Shown here in pieces: positions 59,566-64,000 of a stretch of DNA of 64,000 bases. The DNA is taken from NCBI RefSeq assembly GCF_030052815.1, contig NC_079507.1, forward strand, positions 16,700,141-16,764,140. The letters are read 5' to 3'. Source of the DNA: Hevea brasiliensis. Lineage: Eukaryota; Streptophyta; Magnoliopsida; Malpighiales; Euphorbiaceae. Made by a program: the position numbers and the translations under genes. Positions within the stretch are counted from its first letter, which is position 1, and each line of letters opens with the position of its first letter. The notes below the pieces were generated by a model. It was not told where the DNA came from, did not search any database, and saw only the letters and a list, made by a program, of their open reading frames with translations.

Positions 59566-60295
59566 GCCAGTCTAACCCTGACACATGAAGTTCTTTCCCT
59601 GACGAAGTGTACTTAACAAGATACCGAAGGCCGATGATTAATGGAGGAGGAGTTGCAAGACTTAACCCATGATCCCGTTCCTTCGGATGCCCCTTTTCTG
59701 TTCCCGACTTTCTCCTTATTTTACGGAAAGCGCCCTTGCGGGTTTTTACTTTCTTTTCGTCCATTCGACCAGAAGCGCCCTTTCGGGTTTTCACTCCTAG
59801 TTTTTTTTTTTTTCTTCTTTTTTTTTTTTTTTTTGGGCTATTCCCTGCAAATCTCATAGTAAAGTACGTGAGGTTATCAATTTTCGAATTCAAATCTTAT
59901 GGCAAAAATTTTAACTAATCAATAGCGCATTAAACAAAGAGAAAGGATAGTATTTAAAAAGTGAGTAAACAGGAAAACAAAAGCAGAAGGAATAAAGTAT
60001 AATTTTATTATGGCTTTAGGAAAAATAGGGATAGACTTTCAAAGGAAAAGGAAGGGTACAAGGATAGATCTCACATATTCCTTATAGTTGGTTTTGAAGT
60101 CTTTTAACTGCCATTATTTCAAGTTCTCTGAAGCCTCATGCCACGACAGTTTCCTCTCCATCCTCGGTTTCATATCCCCTTCCTTATTTTTCCATTTTGG
60201 TTCTTGGGGCGCCCTTTCGGGTTTTCATCCCAAGTTTTTTTTTTTTTTTTTTTTTTTTTTGGGACGCCCTTTTAGGTTTTCATCCTTCACTCATT
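59566..60295 (-). other. Rest of the 3' untranslated region of H
   Basis: No gene. It holds two T-tracts (about 59799-59834 and 60235-60260) and four copies of a GCGCCCTTTCGGGTTTTC module (near 59730, 59772, 60208 and 60263). Open frames here are low-complexity Phe or Lys runs and are not genes. Confidence 0.75.
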
Positions 60296-61612
60296 TTATG
60301 CATAGTACCTCTTGACAGTGTCGGCATTCACAGGTCTCGGGAATTCTTCACTGTCCATGTGGGTCAAGATCAAGGCTCCTCCAGAAAATGCCTTTTTAAC
60401 CACATAGGGTCCCTCATAGGTTGGTGACCATTTGCCCCGGGGATCGTTTTGGTTCGGCAGCACTTTCTTCAGTACTAGGTCCCCGGGTTGGAATTCGCGT
60501 GTGCGGACACCTTTATCAAATGCCCTAGCCATTCTCCTGCAGTATATCGCCCATGACATGCTGCTGTTAATCTTTTCTCATCCAGCAGGTTTAACTGATC
60601 CAACCTTGACTGGATCCATTCTGATTCATCAATTCCTGATTCCTTCAGAATCCTTAAGGAAGGAATTTTGACCTCAATAGGTAATACTGCTTCCATCCCG
60701 TAGACCAGTGAGTATGGAGTTGTCCCGGTTGAGGTCCTCACAGAAGTCCGGTATGCGTGAAGAGCGTAGGGGAGCATATCATGCCAATCCCTATATGTGA
60801 CCGTCATTTTCCGAATTATCCTCTTGAGGTTTTTGTTTGCGGCTTCCACCGCTCCTTTCATCTAGGGACGGTATGGGGAGGAGTTGAGATGTCGGATTCT
60901 GTATTGATCACACAGTTTCTGAACCTTCGGACCATTCAAGTTCTTGGCATTATCAGTGACAATTTCATTCGGGAGGCCATGCCGGCAGATGATGTTGCTT
61001 TTGAAGAATTTAAGAAACGTGTTTTGCATGATGTGAGCATACGACGTTGCTTCGACCCATTTGGAGAAATAGTCGATGGCCACTAGGATAAATCTATGTC
61101 CATTGGATGCCTTGGGATTGATGGGACCAATCACATCGATGCCCCACATTGCGAAAGGCCATGATGAGACGAGGTTAAACAGCTTATGAGGTGGGACGTT
61201 TATCGGATCGGCATAGATCTGACACTTATGGCACTTCCGAAAATACTCGATGCTATCCTTCTCCATTGTGGTCCAAAAATACCCACGTCGCATGATTTGC
61301 TTGGCCATCATGTGCCCATTGGCATGGGTTGCACAATTTCCCTCATGAGTCTCAAAGAGGATTCTCTTTGCTTCTTTTGCATCTACACATCTCAATAATT
61401 CGCCGTTGGAGCTCCTCTTGTATAGGGTTTCTCCACTGGGGAAGTATCCCAATGCTAATCTCCGAATCGTCTTCTTTTCATTTTTGCTTGCCCCTGAGGG
61501 GAATTCTGCAGTTCTCTGATGAACCAGGATGTCATGATACCAAGGCTTTCCATCGGGCTCTTCTTCAATCATGAAGCAGTAGGCTGGTTCATCCCTTGCT
61601 TTAACCCTCAAT
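60296..61612 (-). pseudogene. Integrase of H
   Basis: Minus strand, start of the visible part ARDEPAYCFMIEEEP. HHCC zinc finger: HEGNCATHANGH ... CHKCQIY. Core: WGIDVIGPI and IVTDNAKNLNG (two Asp), then AVEAANKNLKRII (the Glu), with a TAG (60862-60864) between SPYRP and MKGAV, where Gln is expected. The carboxyl domain has FQPGDLVLKK, KWSPTYEGPYVV and a VNADTVKRYYA end typical of the Tat lineage, after a frameshift near 60550. Right end disrupted by FB at 61613. Confidence 0.92.
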
Positions 61613-61964
61613 TGTCACACCCCGGCTTAGTGGGCCCCAGCTCAAGCCCCTCTATGGGTGGCCATCTTGCCGGCATACCCCTCTAGAGGCCGGCGATGCA
61701 ACTCAAATCGGTACTGTCCGCTTTGGTGGAGTTCAATCCCTTCGCCCTGCAGAGCTAGGATTCGAACCCATATCACCTCACGGGTTTGCTTCGCCTCTTA
61801 CCAATTGAGTACGGTGGTACGCAATTGGTAAGGTAAGCTCGTGGTGATATGGGTTGAATCCTAGCTCACAGGCGAAGGATTGAACTCCACCATGCGACAA
61901 CGATTTGAGTTGCATCGCCAAACTAGAGGATTTGCATATGGCCACCAGAGAGGGGCTTGTGACA
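61613..61964. mobile_element. FB: 352-bp foldback element with tRNA-like boxes
   Basis: Ends TGTCACA and TGTGACA. The two halves are inverted copies of each other (about 61613-61807 and 61820-61964) around ACCAATTG...CAATTGGT. The left arm has about 35 extra bases. On the minus strand the left arm has CAATTGGTAAGAG (A-box-like) and GGTTCGAATCC (matches the pol III B box) 28 bases apart; the right arm on the plus strand has the same with one base lost (GGGTTGAATCC). It has no coding capacity and no clear target duplication. It could be a MITE or an inverted pair of tRNA-derived sequences. Confidence 0.75.
61758..61812 (-). other. tRNA-like A and B boxes in FB
   Basis: The minus strand reads TACTCAATTGGTAAGAG and, further along, GGTTCGAATCC. 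Spacing suits a pol III internal promoter. A full cloverleaf (paired acceptor stem) is not evident, so this is not called a tRNA gene. Confidence 0.5.
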
Positions 61965-61985
61965 ATAAAAAAGGCGCCTAAAACA
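61965..61985. other. Short remnant between FB and G5
   Basis: 21 bp (ATAAAAAAGGCGCC and on), probably H sequence left between two insertions. Confidence 0.4.
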
Positions 61986-62609
61986 TGTCACACCCTACCC
62001 CTCTGTAAGGCATAACATGATCCCGTAGTATACCTAATGAATTACCAACTCCGTCTACTGATAACCCATTAAATACACTACAAGGGATTTTCAAAACTTT
62101 TCTTACTTCTTTTACGTGGTGAGCACTATTTACAGTGTTAAAAACCTTTTTGAACCAAGTGATAAAGCGACACATTTGACTTAATTGGAGCTTACGTAAA
62201 AATTTTGGCGAGTGCCATCGTATTTTGGATAAAACAGTTCTTCAGAAAACCTGTAAAAAGTACTTCAATATGTATTTGCAAATCTCAACTCCAACATATT
62301 TCTCAACACAAATCTGCAGTGATTTTTCAAAGACTAAGATACAAGAAATATAATACAAAACTATTTAAGTAAATGAAATCTCAGATTTACATTCACGATA
62401 ATTTACATTTAATTACATACCAAAATATTTTACAAGAGTTTCTATACAACTGCTCAAATAATTTACATACATATTATTACATGCTTACATCAAAACCTAT
62501 GTACATGGGTATATCTATGATATACCTGGAGCTGATCTGAATGTATCCTCAAAGCAACTTAATCACTGCTCTATACTCTGTTTACCTGCGACAGCATACA
62601 AAGCTATCG

Positions 62610-62626
62610 CTGAGTGGTGAACTCAG
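62610..62626 (-). other. Conserved LTR hairpin, G5 copy
   Basis: Stem CTGAGT / ACTCAG with loop TCACC on the minus strand, six perfect pairs, 624 bp from the LTR end, followed by CGATAGC as in S1. Confidence 0.72.
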
Positions 62627-62874
62627 TGGTGCACAACTATAATTTAAAACATAGTATAATATACATTGACAAAATTTACCGTAAATAATTTGGAAATCTG
62701 AATACTCATCAAATTCCACAACTCAAAATATTCATTGCCAATAATGTAAATAATTTGTCTAAATGACTTTGATCACAAAATTCAATGTATCAAATCATGA
62801 ATATCCATTTAAGTAATTCCAACAAAATCAATTATACATAAACCATAATTGAAATCACCATTCAAAAGCCATTC

Positions 62875-62980
62875 TGTATCTCAAAAATCATTAGGTAACT
62901 CAAAAATCATACTGTATCTCAAAAGTCATTATGTATCTCAAAAACCATGTTGTATCTCAAAAATCAATCTTTATCTCACT
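62875..62980. repeat. Imperfect 23-bp repeats in G5
   Basis: About five units of TGTATCTCAAAAATCATTA with changes. It makes a spurious 98-codon frame on the plus strand. Confidence 0.8.
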
Positions 62981-63019
62981 AACTATGCAAGACTAATCCG
63001 AAAGGGCCATATTCGATGT

Positions 63020-63089
63020 GATTCTAACTCCCTATGGTCGGGGAGGTCGAATCTGATTCTAACTCCCTATGGTCGGGGAGGTCGAATCA
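63020..63089. repeat. 35-bp tandem duplication in G5
   Basis: 63020-63054 and 63055-63089, differing only at the last base. Core ACTCCCTATGGTCGGGGAGG is itself partly palindromic. Confidence 0.93.
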
Positions 63090-64000
63090 TCGTGCCATAC
63101 CATCACAATAATGAATCTTCCGTAAGGGCCATAACGATAAAATAAACTTAGATCTAACCTCAAATCAGAGGAGAATCTAAGCCTGTGCACGTACCATGGT
63201 AATCAAAACACAACTCACTCCATTGTCTTCTCAACAAATGAGAGAGACGGGTAATAACCTAGTCAAGCATCTATAGTGAGATATAAAACAATATCACAAT
63301 CCTTTTAGTGAGCATAAATCACAATACAATTCGATTCAAAGTCAATTTCAATATCCAATAAAGTTTTATGCTCATCACAATTCAAATCATACAATTGCAT
63401 TTATCCATGAAAATTACTATCACAATTTAAAACATGTTCTATCACAATTTTCCAAAACATAATTTATTCAATCCATAACAATGCTTAATACTTATGGAAA
63501 TACCATTTCACAAAACCAAATTCATACATACTATAACAATTTTCAATAATCATTGAATTAAATCCAATGCTTGTTAAACATAATTCATAAGAAAAATATG
63601 TCATTTAATCATATGAAATATTCAAACAAAATCAGTTAAAAACTAGTTGTGCACAAACCTCGATGGTATCTCACGATGCGGACTCGGTGTTTGATTACTA
63701 ATTTAAACCTGTCTCTATCGATGGTGTTTGGTAAATAATGCACTGAACTCAATTATTCACTTAATCACCTAATATACCAACCCTCATTGCGTTTTAGGTA
63801 AATTAGGTCTTAGTGTCGTTAATATGTCACATTCGATATGGTTTTAGGTTTGGTACGTTTTACCAAAGTCATTTCCTTGTTTAGTGCATTTTAGTGCAAA
63901 TTCTTTGGATTAGGGATACTGGTTTGACCTAACCGGACGATCTAGTTCCCTCGGTTTTCGGGTCTCGGTCCAAACTACAAACATGTAGATCTAGGTCTTA

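Larger units (their letters stand above)
58085..61985 (-). mobile_element. H: Tat-lineage Ty3/gypsy element, 3' half
   Basis: Minus strand: integrase (61612 to 60296), a long 3' untranslated region with a 60-bp tandem array and poly-T tracts, polypurine tract, and a 588-bp 3' LTR. Integrase type and the long repeat-bearing 3' region are typical of the plant Tat/Ogre-Retand lineage. It lies in the leader of C4. RNase H, RT and gag would lie to the right, but FB and G5 intervene; they are not in the window. Confidence 0.88.
61986..64000 (-). mobile_element. G5: G-family LTR, extends beyond window
   Basis: Starts TGTCACACCC. Reverse-complement match to S1 from its 3' end back to about 2115; the first 170 bp are nearly identical to S1. 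Hairpin at 62610-62626, acceptor-like CGCAG (62586-62590). It has its own 35-bp duplication (63020-63089) and a run of about 23-bp repeats (62875-62980) not seen in S1. The right end is cut by the window. Confidence 0.88.

Noticed and set aside
59641..59918. Phe-rich frames at 59641-59918 and 60088-60427, and a Lys-rich minus-strand frame at 59498-59893
   Set aside because: They are produced by T-tracts and the 60-bp repeat array in the 3' region of H.
61758..61812. True tRNA gene in FB
   Set aside because: A- and B-box-like motifs are present but I cannot build a paired acceptor stem or a clear anticodon arm; the other arm has lost a B-box base.
1..64000. A host gene or a bacterial-type system hidden between the elements
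   Set aside because: Almost every base can be assigned to an LTR, an internal region or a small insertion. The remaining gap (61965-61985) is 21 bp.

Overview
The window is a plant nuclear repeat block with no host gene that I can recognise. It is AT-rich and consists almost entirely of LTR retrotransposons inserted into one another. Evidence for a plant is the Tekay/Del-like Ty3/gypsy gag-pol, the Tat-lineage integrase with its repeat-bearing 3' region, the plant-type Ty1/copia elements and the initiator-tRNA-Met primer sites (TGGTATCAGAGC). A dicot is likely. A Euphorbiaceae source such as rubber tree is only a guess. Element names used here (A, S1, C0, G1, C1, G3, D, S2, C2, G4, C4, H, FB, G5) are my own labels. 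Three repeat families make up most of the sequence. G-family: long LTRs (3.1 to 4.0 kb) beginning TGTRACACCC or its complement, of Ty3/gypsy origin. C-family: Ty1/copia with LTRs of about 2.1 to 2.2 kb, all with pol on the minus strand. Single elements: D (small copia) and H (Tat-lineage gypsy). Layout, outermost first: C0 is a remnant of a C-family LTR (10107-10870). Gypsy element A (1-10106, minus, 5' LTR 6680-10106) abuts it on the left, and A is split in its RNase H by solo LTR S1 (156-3835, TSD CGAAG). Element G1 (from 10871 to beyond the window) follows on the right. Its left LTR is split by copia element C1 (13804-46300, TSD CATTA). C1 contains G3 (a gag-only gypsy, 14497-25025, itself carrying copia D at 17732-22531) and solo LTR S2 (27309-39937, TSD GGATC), and S2 in turn contains copia C2 (29449-38979). 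G1 has only 213 bp between its LTRs. G1's right LTR (47621-49214) is broken by G4 (from 49215), G4 by copia C4 (from 51017), C4 by Tat-like H (from 58085), and H by a foldback element FB (61613-61964) and another G-family LTR, G5 (from 61986). The longest chain is six levels deep. No protein-coding region is intact. Each gag or pol carries stops and frameshifts, and many stops look like C-to-T or G-to-A changes. Several elements could not have moved by themselves: C2 and C4 share the same deletion of the protease region, G1 lacks all coding sequence and G3 kept gag but no pol. They imply supply of proteins in trans by full-length relatives such as A-like and C1-like copies. The observations most worth a second look are a short hairpin with compensatory changes found about 0.6 kb before the 3' end of seven G-family LTRs, next to a splice-acceptor-like site; the protease-less copia subfamily; the near-empty element G1; a 98-bp near-perfect hairpin element in the C1 LTR; the FB foldback with tRNA-like A and B boxes; and a 60-bp tandem array in the 3' region of H.
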